This document shows, in pieces, positions 1-13,100 of a stretch of 64,000 nucleotides of DNA. Source of the DNA: Aradus depressus. Taxonomy: Eukaryota; Arthropoda; Insecta; Hemiptera; Aradidae. A program made the translations under genes and the position numbers. The notes under the pieces were generated by a model, which had not been told where the DNA came from, searched no databases, and saw nothing but the letters and a program-made list of their open reading frames with translations. How positions within the stretch are numbered: position 1 is the stretch's first letter; each line of letters starts with the position of its first letter. The stretch covers positions 3,836,001 through 3,900,000 of the forward strand of contig OY759218.1 of the NCBI GenBank assembly GCA_963662175.1. Reading direction: 5' to 3'.

Positions 1-3000
1 GTATAATCTCCTTAAAATGCTAATATATAAAATAGCGAATGCTTTTTGAAATAACTTTGGCACAAAATAAAAATATATGATTGTAAAAAAAAGAAGAAAC
101 ATAAATAATTTCATTCTAAACCATCTCCTAAGCAATACACTTAAATGTTGAATATATATAAACTTAGATATTATGTCTAAGAAACTAGTTCTACGAAGAA
201 AAAATTATAAAATAAATACGGTATACAATATGTTTAAAATATATATACAGATAAAATCGACGACCTGCTGGTAAAACCTAATGAAAAAGACAACATTATG
301 AAAAAGATATATAAACCAGGGGTGACCGGAATTCAAATGTCTAGGTCCATATAGCAAGAATGGACTTTTTCAACTTATTATTTTTTTCAATGTTTTTGGC
401 GTTAAAATGCGTTAATAACAACTATATTCATGAATATAAGCTAAGACTTAATGGACAAAAGTAGTATATTTTCTTGTGAAATAACATTTTGGAAAACTTG
501 GGGTGAATGTACGCACTTTGTACCAATAACTAAATAAATACACAACATGATACTCATGCAGAATATGTTTCTTCATTGTCAACTAATTCAAATGTCACAT
601 TTAAAGGATAAGGAAAACAATTAAAATAATTTTTATAATATTTTGGCCTAAAAAAACGTTGTCGACTATGTTTGGTAACTTTGTAATAAATTTCAGATAA
701 AAGTTCATACACATTACAGTGGTGAGACAGCTCACCCTGGTCTATACGGCTATTAATTCGCTGAGTTATAAATGAAATAGTCACCATATAGTATTAAAAC
801 ATTTGATGACGTTCGAACAATGAAGGAAAAAATGTGAATTTTCTTGGCAGGAGAAAGAATAAAAATATTATATTGTCAACCCTAATCTTGAAAATTACAC
901 GTCTGTTTTTGGAACTAAAATACTCATATTTTTTTAAGTGGGCCGACGACGTAACGAAGACTAGTAGAAAATATTCTCTAAAAAGAATAATTTATAATTA
1001 AACTTTATACGTATAAAATATATATACATATATTGGCTATACCAAGTATCAAAAAAGTCCAATTAAATGAAAAAAACCAAACAATCTTACATCTTTACAA
1101 AACGTTGAAATTACATGGAGATATGATAAATACATTAATAACATACATTTTTCAATTATTTTAAAACAACTAGCATTTGTGTAAGCTAGTACGTTAAAAT
1201 TCAGTTTTTTCATCTGAATTCGCCTAGTCTATTTAGCCAATTTACTATGTCTAAAATATAAGTGTAATTTCATTAATAATATATTATCATTATATTTGTG
1301 ACATCAATTTTTACTTTAATTTTCGCACGTAATTTTCATGAAAATACTTGAAAAAATTCCTTTTATATCTTTGAACATCTTCATGCAACCTAACAAAATT
1401 TAATGGAAATAAATATATCTGATGTCGAAAATGTGGCCATTTTGGTGGGGGCATGAATATAATATGCTTTTTGAATACATATGGATTTTTTATTCATTAA
1501 TACTTTCGACGCATTAGCAATTCTGGTGTTGAGTGTTTAAATTCCCCACTATAAATAGAATTTTAAAAAAAGTAGTGAAAATGTGAAAGATGTTTTCTTT
1601 ACATAAATATTTTATATTCTGTATTTTTCGCACTGAAGATCAGAATTATGTACTTTTCTTTGAACTTACAGAACTAATGCGAGTCCTAGATTCTAAAAAA
1701 AAAATTGATTAAATAAATCGAAATAGACAAGTTACTGGTAGATTTATTCACGCCCACAATCTGAATGATCCAAATATAACTAAAAAAATGGTATAAAAAA
1801 TATAATAAAGCTAATAATCACCTCTGAATCTACATCAATTCGAACGATTTTAACTTCTTTGGCATTGTTTTCCAAATTTAAGCCCGTTCCTAAAGCACAA
1901 TAAAAATCGTCGGTGAATCACAGACAATATACTTCCCTAACTCGAATTAATTGTCATCAACTAGGTTTTCACATTTCTTCTAAACTCTTGTTTTTCGGCC
2001 AATATAATCAATAGATGCTTGCTCAGAGACTTCTTCTCAATCCTCATAAAATTTCGTATCAATAAATTTATTACATTTATTATGTTAATTCGGTTTTTAC
2101 GTTGAGTCGATGTTATCGCACAAAAACGTACAGGTGGCTATAATAATTGCATTTTTTTTATAGTTTTAGAATGGTGCCACATAAATGTAGTGCTAGCTCT
2201 TTAATAGAGAAATCAGTTTCTCATAAAATTTCATATGTAATATCCTTATAAACCAGGTTCAAACATAAGAGGGTCGTAGGGGGCTCCGAAACATGAAAAA
2301 AGTATGGATCGACATTTCACACATAGCTTATGTCCAGTTCAAACACAGACCATGTGGCATCTCAAAATATGTGTCTGGCTGGGTGGTCGACAGTTTCTCA
2401 GACCATAAATGAATAATCAGCTGAACACCTGGCTGCAAATTTGAACCTTACGTCTAACTTGAAATAGCTGAGAACTTTCCGGACACAAACAAACTTTCTG
2501 TTCTCGCTGTTACCCGAGAAAGCCACTAACCAAGATTTGGTGTGTCACTTACCCGTCTCTCTCGGCATAAATAAAGCAATCAAGTGCACATACTTAGAAT
2601 TATGTGCCATAGGCCATATGCATTCGGTAATTTTATTTTATTTATGCCAAGAAGGGCGGGTAAGTGATCTACTTACTAATCTACTTTACGTTACTAATCA
2701 GGCAATGCCGAATGAACATGCAAGTTGAAAATAAATGTCGAACTTAGTATATTTAAGTACTAAACACAGGACTACTTCTATTTGACCCTAAAGAATAATG
2801 TCTTAGATGCCAAATAAAAAATGTATTAACAATATATAAAAAAAAGTATAATTCAAAATTGTATTCTAGTCCATTACTGCTTACAGAATATGTATTCTAA
2901 TACAGGAAATTCGGTTTTATTTTGAGTAATACTTCTTAAAGATTGTAAATAAAGGAATGTATTTCGTCTTTTTTGAGAATATATAATTATACTGAAGTAA

Positions 3001-4032
3001 CTATCTTTGTGGGCATAACTACTTTAAATTTATTTGAACCGCTGAGAAGCCAAATAGACTAAATTTTGACTTATACACAAATGACACTATCCACAAACCA
3101 GGAAGTAGTCCTCGATAGTAGAGACCTACAGTTAAACGTTCTGAGTAACCCTGCTTCATATCCGCCAACCTAGCCAATAAACTGACGTTCCTTCTGTTGT
3201 TGACATTTAACGAGAGGGTGGAAGATATGCCGAGCAAACCTTGGCACAAAGCCATGACCAACATAGCAGCTCATAACTGATCCGTTAAGTGAAAACATGT
3301 AACCCGATTCAGAGATTCCGAACACAATCATCAACGTATCTGATCCTTCTAACAATGGTTAATTTGGGGCAGAACACATGTATCAGATAACTTTTGGTTG
3401 TATATATGGAAGCGACATAATCATCACAATCATATTTATACCTCTGTAAGGGAAAAGATTTGTTCAAAAAGTGGAATATTCATTCTTAAATTTTGTAATT
3501 TATGATGTAAATTACTTTTTTGATAGGATTTTAAAATAAAAACTATTAACGCATTCAAAATATTTATTAATTACAGGAATAAAGTTTTACTACAATTATA
3601 TGTGACTAAACAATAACAAATGTTATATTATAGTCTATCATTTTTCACATATCTTGGTTTAATTTTATTTTTACTGTGGACCCATAAGGGCTCACCGTTC
3701 TCTCTCCCGTCCCCTTACCAATCTCCTCCCTCCTCCCCTCCGGTCAGCACGTTCAACATATGGTCTCTACTATAGCTAAAGCAAGAGAGCAGTATGTCGA
3801 CCGCTAAGTAAGGGTCCAACTAACGCCATGTAAATCATCTACTGCCCGACATATCTCACTTTTATCACAAATATTCTCAGCTCGCCAACTTACAATTCCC
3901 AATATTTTTTAATTGTTCCACTTGGGATTCTCAACGGCTAATACCTGTAGCATATAAACCTTATTTTCTCACTGCATCTTCCGAAGAAGTGGGAAGGTCT
4001 TCGAGTAGAGCACATTCTTAATCTACAAATGG
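1..4032. other. AT-rich non-coding flank downstream of p120ctn
   Basis: No exon, RNA gene or intact element is recognised. Short open frames here have no recognisable motif and are expected by chance in AT-rich DNA. The part nearest 4033 should contain the p120ctn 3' UTR, since minus-strand AATAAA words (TTTATT on the plus strand, for example near 3558 and 3664) are present, but I cannot choose a poly(A) site. Positions 1903-1972 and about 2030-2060 match repeats found elsewhere in the window. Confidence 0.6.
1903..1972 (+). repeat. dispersed repeat, copy 1 of 3
   Basis: A roughly 65-bp stretch reading TCGTCGGTGAATCACAGACA then a TACTTCCC block and CGAATTAATT recurs, diverged, at 12913-12980 and 58242-58305. 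No coding potential. In other insects such modules sit inside Helitron-like elements; that assignment is inference. Confidence 0.5.
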
Positions 4033-4194
4033 CTAAACCCATGAATCACCGCCTGGGGTCGAAGTGGGATCAACGACCAACCCTTTAGTGTTTTCATCAT
4101 ATGCCCAGCCTTCTGGTGAACCTAAACCAACTCCACGATAACTTTTTTTCTTCTCACGGTTAACCTGGGCGTATAATGGCTCACCTGGCTTCAC
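4033..4194 (-). CDS. p120ctn: p120ctn last exon with PDZ-binding C terminus
   Basis: Begins after a TTACAG acceptor and encodes [18 protein letters not shown] followed by a Gly/Pro-rich tail ending GGDSWV and TAG at 4033-4035. The terminal DSWV is the class of PDZ ligand bound by Erbin-type proteins in vertebrate delta-catenin relatives (established for the family). The phase-0 join to the exon ending at 4864 is consistent. Confidence 0.93.
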   Translation of the reverse strand: MKPGEPLYAQVNREKKKSYRGVGLGSPEGWAYDENTKGLVVDPTSTPGGDSWV

Positions 4195-7100
4195 CTGTAA
4201 ATAATAATTTAAAAAAAAATTAGTAAAGAAGTAATGATGAAAACATTTTCTTATATTTACATTCAGTAAATATTTCAACGAAAACTCAAGTAGTGGCAGA
4301 AGATGGTAGCAATACCGAAAATACTCTCATATATTTTGTGAAATGGACAATATGATATGGAAAAAACAAAATATATCTTGGGAAGGGTAGGGGAAGAGAG
4401 TGATCTCAAGGAAAGTGGTGGTATAAGTATAAGTAAGAGTCTTGATATATCCGCATCATATATTTTTAAAAGTCGTGATACGTTGACTGAATATACGTTG
4501 AACCGGCATAGATTCGCCCCAAAATTTGAATTTTGTCATGGACTGTAGGCGATCAAGAGTATACTAGTATTTTTTTTAAAACCTTACTAGATCAAAGTTT
4601 ATTCTAAAATGACTGAAAACTGAAAGGAAACTACTCATGTAATTTATTTCAGAGGTGCCTCCCTCCACACAGTATATACAAACCCAGTTTTCTTGAATTT
4701 CCGATCTCGACTGTTTGTTATAATATATAACATTTTTATTCTTTCGTACATAATTCTTAAAACTATTTTATTTAAAAAAAATTATCGGGAAGAACTACGG
4801 AAGTTCCTATTTTGTGAGGTTTAACTGTATCCACATAAAAGGAAAAATTAATGGAATCCTCACAGGAAAATTTGGAGAAGCAGTTGTTCTAATGTCCGCT
4901 GGAAGGCATAGCATTGTTTTGTCTTCGTACCGAGTGCCGCCTTGGGACGCCATAGGCCTATTCAACGTGCTGTTAGCATTACTGGGCGAATTCGGGCCAG
5001 CATTGCGAGCAGCTACTGTTTTAGTAACAAAGTCTTGTTCCTTCCAACCGTGTTTTTTGTACACTTCTCTTAATTCTTGATGTTGCCACATTGTAAATAG
5101 AACTTGACCAGCAAATTTCAAAACACGTGGAGTGTATTTCTGTCGCTGACGTGCAATATTCATTAGTCTCTCAACGCCTCCGGACTCCAAAAGAGATCTA
5201 TTACAAACATAATAAATATTAGAAAATATAAGTTATTGTTACTAATTAATTTGGAAAATTGCCTGAAAAGTTTCATTTCAATAATATATGAGAATAAAGA
5301 GGCTTGAATTTTTGAACAATAGCAAAAAGCATCCAAAGTATATTAATAAAATAAGAGAATAAATAGGGGTTACATTTTTTAACAATAACAAGTATCCTCT
5401 TTCTTGCCAATATTTCGTTCTGAGACATGGTTTCTAAAAGTGAACTGATCTCTCTCTTCGGTCATTATGATTCGGTACAAATCTTTGTTGGAAGTGAGTT
5501 CAAGTACTTCATGTTAGTCATTTGTATGCAAAATATTTCTGACATGATAACAATTTTACATTCAAGGCCTCCAATTAGGCCAAAATTACCACATTTATCT
5601 GAAAAAAGAGTTCAATTTACTTTCAGAAACGATATCTAATATAAATTTTGATAATTTTTTGGGAGAAATATTTTAATTTCATTTTTTGCTGTCTCAAACT
5701 GGCTAAACCTCTTCTCTGCAACTGGAATAAAAGGTTAGGCTAATAGTTAAGTTACCTGGAAAATTCAGCGTTTTTTTTGATAACTTCATTCAATGTGGCA
5801 AGTACGGCTGCAATCGTATCGTCCGAAGTACCTTGATCATGCTGAAGGTTCCCAGATGGTAATTTTTGAACAAGATCTCTCATTGCATATTTCCCTGAAA
5901 ATAAAAAACACAACGTTCATGTCATCAAGAGCGACTACATAGTTAACAAGGATATCCATCTGGAGCAGGAGTTAAATGTGGGAACCTTCTCTTTTCAAAA
6001 AATAGCCGGTCCGGCCAAGAATAGAGAAACGAAGGACCACGAAGGTAGGCAACCTACGCAACTTCCGTGGAACCCAGGAAGTCCCAAGAGCGAGCCGTTT
6101 CCCAACCCAGACCTCACTGCGCCCCCCCCCCCCGGTAAACCCAGCAAATCTGGACACTGTAGCCATCTTCAAGCCGAGACATTCCCTCGAGAGGTCCCCC
6201 CACCCCAGGGAACCATAGGAGCTCAGCCCCCATTAAAAGGGGCAAGCAGAGCCCCCCCCCCCCCCCCCCCCGGGATCGCTTACACTCCTTGCCCCTCCCA
6301 ACCCCAAAAATAACCTCAGCGGAGGACCCCCCTTCAACCCCCCTCGCCTCCTCCCCTATGGACTCTCCCCCCATGCCCTCGTCCCGAAGAAAACACACAA
6401 CCTGCAACAGACCTGTTCTTTACCCCCCCTCAGGAGGTAAGAACAAACAACAGTAGCCCCTCGAGGAAGCCCACACGATTCAATGAGAGATTGCGGCCAT
6501 CCTAAACCGGAGCAAGGAAAATATAGCGGATTAGAGGAGGCGAAAAAACGCCTCCTAACCTCGAGCCTTGAGGGACCCCCGCCAACAATAACACCTGGCG
6601 GTCCTAACCAGTCATGAACTTCCCGAGTTTCAGCGCTGGGATGCGGTGAAATTAGGAGAGGATTTTTTGGGTCAGCAAGGAGTTGTGTTTGCTTACACAA
6701 CTCAAAGACAATAAGAATATTGACTTTGGAACGAAAACAACAAGAATGCTGACCCAAAACAGCAGAGCAGATTTTGGAGAAGAGGAGAGAATTGGAGGCC
6801 TTTAAAAGATCTTGTAACAATGGCACCATGCTCAGTCCTGGACCCGAAGTTAGAATATAATTAATGTTTATATATTATCTTATGGGGTTATGTACTCAAT
6901 AGTTAGAATAGAATTAATGTTTATGTATTATCTTATGGGGTTATGTATTCAACAGTTATTTAATATTATTTAATAGTTAACTACGTACTAGTACTTGACT
7001 TTAATGCTCCATCATTGAGAACATAACCCCATAAGATAATACATAATCATTAATTCTATTCTAACTGTTGAATACATAACCCCATAAGATAATACATAAA

Positions 7101-10100
7101 CATTAATTCTATTCTAACTATTGAGTACATAACCCCATAAGATAATGCATAAGATAATACATAAACGCTATCAGTCCAGCTCTCGTTCTGTATACATCCA
7201 ACTTGGTGCGCTCCGTCTGAAGTATTTATTTCCATTTTTTATCTAATTATTTCTCCCAGTGCTCAGTTTATTTACTTCTGGTGATTTAATTCTTGTGTGA
7301 AATCCCTTTATTTTTTATTTTCATTATCTCCCTCGCCTACGTATTTCTTATCTCTTATTTTTTTTTCTTTCTCTTTTTTTTTCTCTTGTCCCCTCTTAAT
7401 TATTTTTTTTTTTCTCTCCTCAAAATGGGCAAATGTGCAAAGTGTAGTTTGTCCGTACCCCGCGACGCCTCTGGCATTGAATGCCATGTGTGCTCGAGAA
7501 TTTTTCACGGGTCTTGTGCTGGTCTAAAGGACTCAGATTTGCAGTACCTGAAGTCACAAAAAAAGTCGTGGAGCTGCCCCCAATGTTTGGCGTCCAAAAG
7601 GGCTGTGCCAACCGACGAGCGACCTGCCACCCCCCAGAATGCACGGTCCGAGGATTCCCTTCTCAAGGAGCTGCTGGTCAGAGTGACCCAGATTCAGGAT
7701 GAGCAGAGGGACCTCATTAGGACGGTGACCGCCAATGGGGAGGCCATCGCCGAGGTTGAGAGAAGACTTGGGTCCATAGAGGGACAGTTTGCCGCGCTGG
7801 GCGAAAAATATGAGGCGCTGGAGCGGACCAACCTGGCGCTGGGCTCAAAGGTGACCGACCTCGAGACCAGGCTCAATAAGGTGGATCAAGACAGCCGAAA
7901 GAACATCCTGGAGATCAGGGGGATCCCGGTGAAGCCAGGTGAGTCACCAGTGAGCTTAGTGGTCAGCGTTGGACACGGACTCGGGCTCAAATTGGCGCCC
8001 GAAGATGTAGACTACTCATTTAGACAACGGGTCCGACCAACGACGGAAGACCTTCCTCAGCCTCCTGCCGTCATAGTGCGGTTCGTGCGACAGTCCGTCC
8101 GGGACGAGATGCTACGCCTGAAGAAAATCAAGCGGGACTTTGGTACGCGGCATCTTGGCTGGACGGACAACACCAACCATACAATTTATATTAATGAATC
8201 TCTGACCCTTTATAACAAGAAACTGTACGCCGAGGCTAGGAAACTTAAAAGGGAATGTAGGGTGAAGTTTGTTTGGGTGAATGGAGGCAAAGTCCTCGTG
8301 AGGAAGGATGTAGGACTTCCAGTTGTTTTGATCTCTAAGCCTCCCGACTTGCATCAGTTTATTTAGTTATTATTTTCATGTTAACCTCTCTCACTCCTGC
8401 TCCACAACTGACCCCCACCACCTCGCCCCTCCCTTCATCCCCCCTCCCTCACTTCCCCGCCGCCTTATCCCCCCTCCACTCCTCATTGCCCTGGTCCACT
8501 CCTTTTCGTTCTCTTACTTACTTATGTTCTCATACGGTTCTACGAAAGCTGCCTCCATTCACCCACGCTACGATATCACTCTATCCTGTACAATTTTTCC
8601 TGGCCTCCGTCCTTCATTCTGTTTCTGTTTATTTTATATGTTATGTATTATTATTATATTTGTAGTTTTATTTTATTTTATACACTTGTACATGGAGGGT
8701 GATGCCTGGTCTTGGTCATTTTTAATATTTATATAATTTATCTTATGTTTTATCTTCTCCTAATTCCTCTCCATCACCTTACTTCCTCTCTCCCTCCTCA
8801 CTCTACTTTCCCTGTGTTCTTCTTCATCCTCTCCCATGATGTATAGTACACTCCAGTGCTGTCATGTTAACGCCCAGTCCCTCCCAGCCCATCACGACGA
8901 GTTCTCAGATTTCCTTCTTTCCAATAGCTTCCATATCGTCGCTATCTCCGAGAGCTGGCTCAAGCCCTGGATCCCCTCCTCAGCCGTCTCTCTTCCTGAC
9001 CACCTCCTCTTCAGAAATGACCGCCTAGACAGACCTGGCGGTGGGGTTGCTGTTTTCGTACATCACAGCCTCAAGTGCCGTCGTCTAGGTGCGTCCTCCT
9101 CTCCCTCTCCTTTGTCCCAAGTTGAATTCCTCTTCCTAGAAGTGCAAACAGGCTCCACTAAACTCCTTTATGGAGTAGTTTACAGACCTCCCAAAGTCCC
9201 TTTCGACATCACCTTCGAGTCAGCTGTCCTCCGCCTCATCCCCCTCTACAGTAACATCCTCATCTCCGGGGACTTCAACTCCGATCTCCTATCCCCATTC
9301 TCTCCCGACTCCAAGTACCTCCTAGACCTCAGCTATTCCTTAAACCTCTTCATAGTTCCCTATGCCCCGACTCATCACACCCCCACCTCCCATTCCTGGC
9401 TGGATCTCTACCTGGTGGACTCCCAACAGAAGCTTTGCTCCTACTCTCAACAGCCAGTTCCCTTCCTTTCCGCTCATGACCTCATCCAAATTTCCTACGA
9501 TATAGCATCTCCTCATCTTACTCCTAGCACCATTTATTTCCGAAACCTCAAGTCCCTTACCTTCGAGACGCTCCAAGAAGATCTTGACGCAGTGAACTGG
9601 CAGGATATCTTCGATCTGCTTTCAATCGACGACAAGGTGGCCACCTTCAACAGGCTCTTGCTAGAGCTGCTCGACAAGCACGCCCCGTTGAAGGCATTTC
9701 TCCTCAAACGCCCCCCCGCCCCATGGATCACCCCAGAGATCAGGAGAGTAATGAAGGAGCGGGACTCGGTCAGAAGGAGGTTTTACAGATCCAGGCTGGA
9801 CGCTGACTACTCCTCCTTCAAAGTTCTTCGAAACCGTGCTCAGTCGATGATCAGGACGGCCAAATCGCAGCACTTTTTGAGCATGATCGCGGAGGCACCT
9901 AACGCCAAGTCAAGATGGGTAGCTCTTCGGAAGCTCTCGTTAGGTTCTCCCAAAAACTCTCCTTCTCCCTCTACTTTCTCTCCCGATACTCTAAATTCCT
10001 TTTTTGTCACCCGTCCTAACTTCCCACTTGTTTCTACAGCTCCAATAGTAAATCCACAATCCTTCGATCCAAATAAACTTTTCTTCTCTTATATTTATCC

Positions 10101-13100
10101 CGACACCCTCCTCCAGATAATCCTAAAAAGTCGCTCTAATGCCCTTGGCCCTGATGGCATCCCCCTCCTTTTCCTTAAAGCTTGCCTACCAGTCATATTC
10201 CCCATCCTTCTTCATATCTATAATTTCTCCCTTCAAAACTCCGTCTTCCCTTCCGCCTGGAAAGAAGCCTTTGTACTCCCTCTCAACAAAGTCCCTAATC
10301 CTGAAGCTCCGAAAGATTTTCGCCCAATCTCTCTCCTGTGCTCCTCATCCAAACCTTTAGAACGCATAGTTCACTCCCAACTTTCAGAATTCCTTCTTGC
10401 CAAAAGTCTCCTGGACCCTTTCCAATCTGGTTTTCGACCCGGGTATGGTACTCAAACTGCCTTACTGAAACTAACAGAAGACTTCAGACACGCCATCGAC
10501 AACAGACAACTGACCCTCCTAGTACTGTTCGACTTTTCCAAAGCCTTTGACTCCGTGGACCATTCCATCCTCCTCTCCAAGCTAGCCAGTCTCCCTCTAT
10601 CCAATAGCGTCCTCCTCTGGCTCCAGTCCTATCTTGAAGACCGTTCTCAGTCCGTCAAGTTCCCCAACTCTCCACCCTCGTCCTCACTTCCTCTCCACTC
10701 AGGTGTCCCACAAGGCTCATCCCTTTCTCCGCTTCTTTTCTCTCTCTTCCTTTTGGACCTTCCTAAACACATCAGATACTGTAAATACCATCTCTACGCT
10801 GATGACCTGCAAATTTATCTATCCTTTCACCCCTCCAACTTTCCCCTTGCTTTTTCTCAGGTATCAGATGATATCAATTCGATATCATCCTGGGCCAAAC
10901 AGAACAATCTCCTTCTTAATCCCGACAAGACTCAAGCAATGTTATTAGGCAACAAGAAGCTCCTCAGTAACTTACTCGACCCCCCTCACTTAAAGCTGGA
11001 CGACACCGATATTAACTACTCGACGAGAGTCAAAAACCTGGGTATCATCCTAGACCAATCCCTTTCCTGGAAAGATCACGTATCCTACATTTCCCGTAAA
11101 TCATTTCAATCCCTAGCACAATTTAAACGCTCCCGTCACTCTCTATCACAAAGTTCCCGACAACTCCTCGTATCCTCCCTCATCTTTCCCCATTTCGATT
11201 ACGGGTGCCTGGTCTATTATGATCTGAGCAAGGGACTTGATAACAAACTCCAAAGAACCCTAAACGCTCACATCAGGTTTGTTTTCGATGTCCCTAGAGA
11301 TGCTCACATCTCGCCCTGGTACTCCGAGTTGAAATGGCTCAAACCCTCCTACCGCCGTGATTACCTCCTAGGTTCCTTCCTCTTCCAAATGTTAAAATCC
11401 AAAGAACCTTACTACCTTTACCAAATGTTCCAATTCAAGTCCTCTGTCCACCAAAGACACACCAGATCCCGTCCTTCGGACCTCTTCATCCCCTCCCATC
11501 GTTCCTCTGCCTTCCACAACTCTTTCCTTGTCCAAGCCTCCTCCCTCTGGAACTCCCTGCCTCCCCTCATCCGTCACTCTCCTTCCATGGCCTCCTTCAA
11601 ATCCTCCCTATTCCAATTCCTCCTCAATAAACAATCTTCTCCCTCTGATTAGCCTCTTATTCCCCTTCTTCCATACTTTCCCTCTCCTTAACATATTTTA
11701 TTATTTTTTTTCATTGTCTTTGCTTATTTATTTTATTTATCTTTTCATCTTCATCCTCTTATTTTATTTTTTTATTTATTTTTTTCATAAGTTTTTCTTA
11801 AATTAATTTCATAGGAAGCCTGGGCTAGATTCCCTCCTCCACAAGCTTGTTTTTTATATACATACCTACTGTTTTTTCTCTTTATTTTATTTTATCCTCT
11901 ACATATTTATTTAGACATATTTATCCTATCTTGATGTCTTCTTAATGAATCTGTAATTTAACTCATTTTTTACTATTATTTTTTAAGTTTACTTATTTAT
12001 TATTTATTTTTAATTTTATCATAATTATTTATTTTATTTTTATTCAATGATTTTTTTTACTTAGTTCTATTTGTTTTGCTCTTGGTTCTATCCACTGTAG
12101 CACCTTTATCCCATCACTGATATTTCATTTTATTTGTTACTCTGTCCAGTGTCTGTCATGTATTTATTCTTAGGGGACCTCGGTCCCAGAATAAAAATTT
12201 ATTTTCATTTCATTCATTTCATTTCATTTCAAACGCTAATTCTATTCTATCTAATAAGTACGTAACCCCGTAAGAGGAGCATAGGAGAGGTAGGGAGAGA
12301 GAGAGAGTGGCTAGGCCCTTACTACAGACACTCACCTGCCAACAGCCCAATTGCAAGCAGTACAAGGCTCCGCTCCAACGCTCAACTAGACACAGACTGC
12401 CCGGGCTCAGGGAGTGGTCACCTAATCAGTGCTAGACACAGCGTCAGCACTTCTCCGGTCAACTCTCCCGGCCGCCGAGCATTCAGTTAAAACTTAAAAT
12501 ACTTCCTACCCCCCCCCCCCCCCCCCTCTCTCTACACTAGTAATGTTTATTTTACAGCCTTCAAATGAAACTTTGAAAAAAACTTACCAATAAGTTCCTT
12601 GTTTCTTTGGTCTATAGCCAAATTTCTTAGTGCAGTAGCGACTGCGCATACGACGCGATCAACTTCCATTCGTAACAATTCGACAAGAATGGGCAATCCT
12701 TTCTCCTTACGGACTGCAGCTCTGATCTCAATACTTGGCTGCCAGTAACATGCAGCAAGATTTTGCAATGCCCCTGCGGCAGCTTCAAGGGTTTCTGGGT
12801 TAGAGCAACTTTGGAGTAAACATAAATAAGACTGGACAACCTGAAACAATTAAATATTAAAAAAATGTAAAAACCCGACAGACCCTTACAAATTAGTAAT
12901 TTTTAGTACGTAAACGTCGGCGATTCACGGGCAATGTACTTCCCCAGTACGCATTATTTGTAATAAACTAAGTTTCTGCTCTCACTCTCCATGATTGATG
13001 GACCCTCTACATGATTTCGGAGTCTGGCCATTTGAACCTGAAACCCCCTGTATATGCTATGCGTATGTTATACAGGTACTAGTTATTCAATATTATGCGT

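Larger units (their letters stand above)
7171..12230 (+). mobile_element. full-length CR1-like LINE with 8-bp target duplication
   Basis: Flanked by AAACGCTA at 7163-7170 and 12231-12238. It starts TCAGTC, resembling an initiator element as in Jockey-type internal promoters, carries two open reading frames, and ends in a TTCATTTCATT microsatellite tail. The two frames (7425-8366 and 8836-11652) have no stop or frameshift, so the copy could be retrotransposition-competent. Family placement (CR1/L2/Kiri group) rests on a PHD-type ORF1 and the RT motif [10 protein letters not shown]. Confidence 0.88.

Noticed and set aside
2537..3355. Small open frames near 2537-2728, 3019-3264 and 3170-3355
   Set aside because: No motifs, overlapping frames, no splice context.
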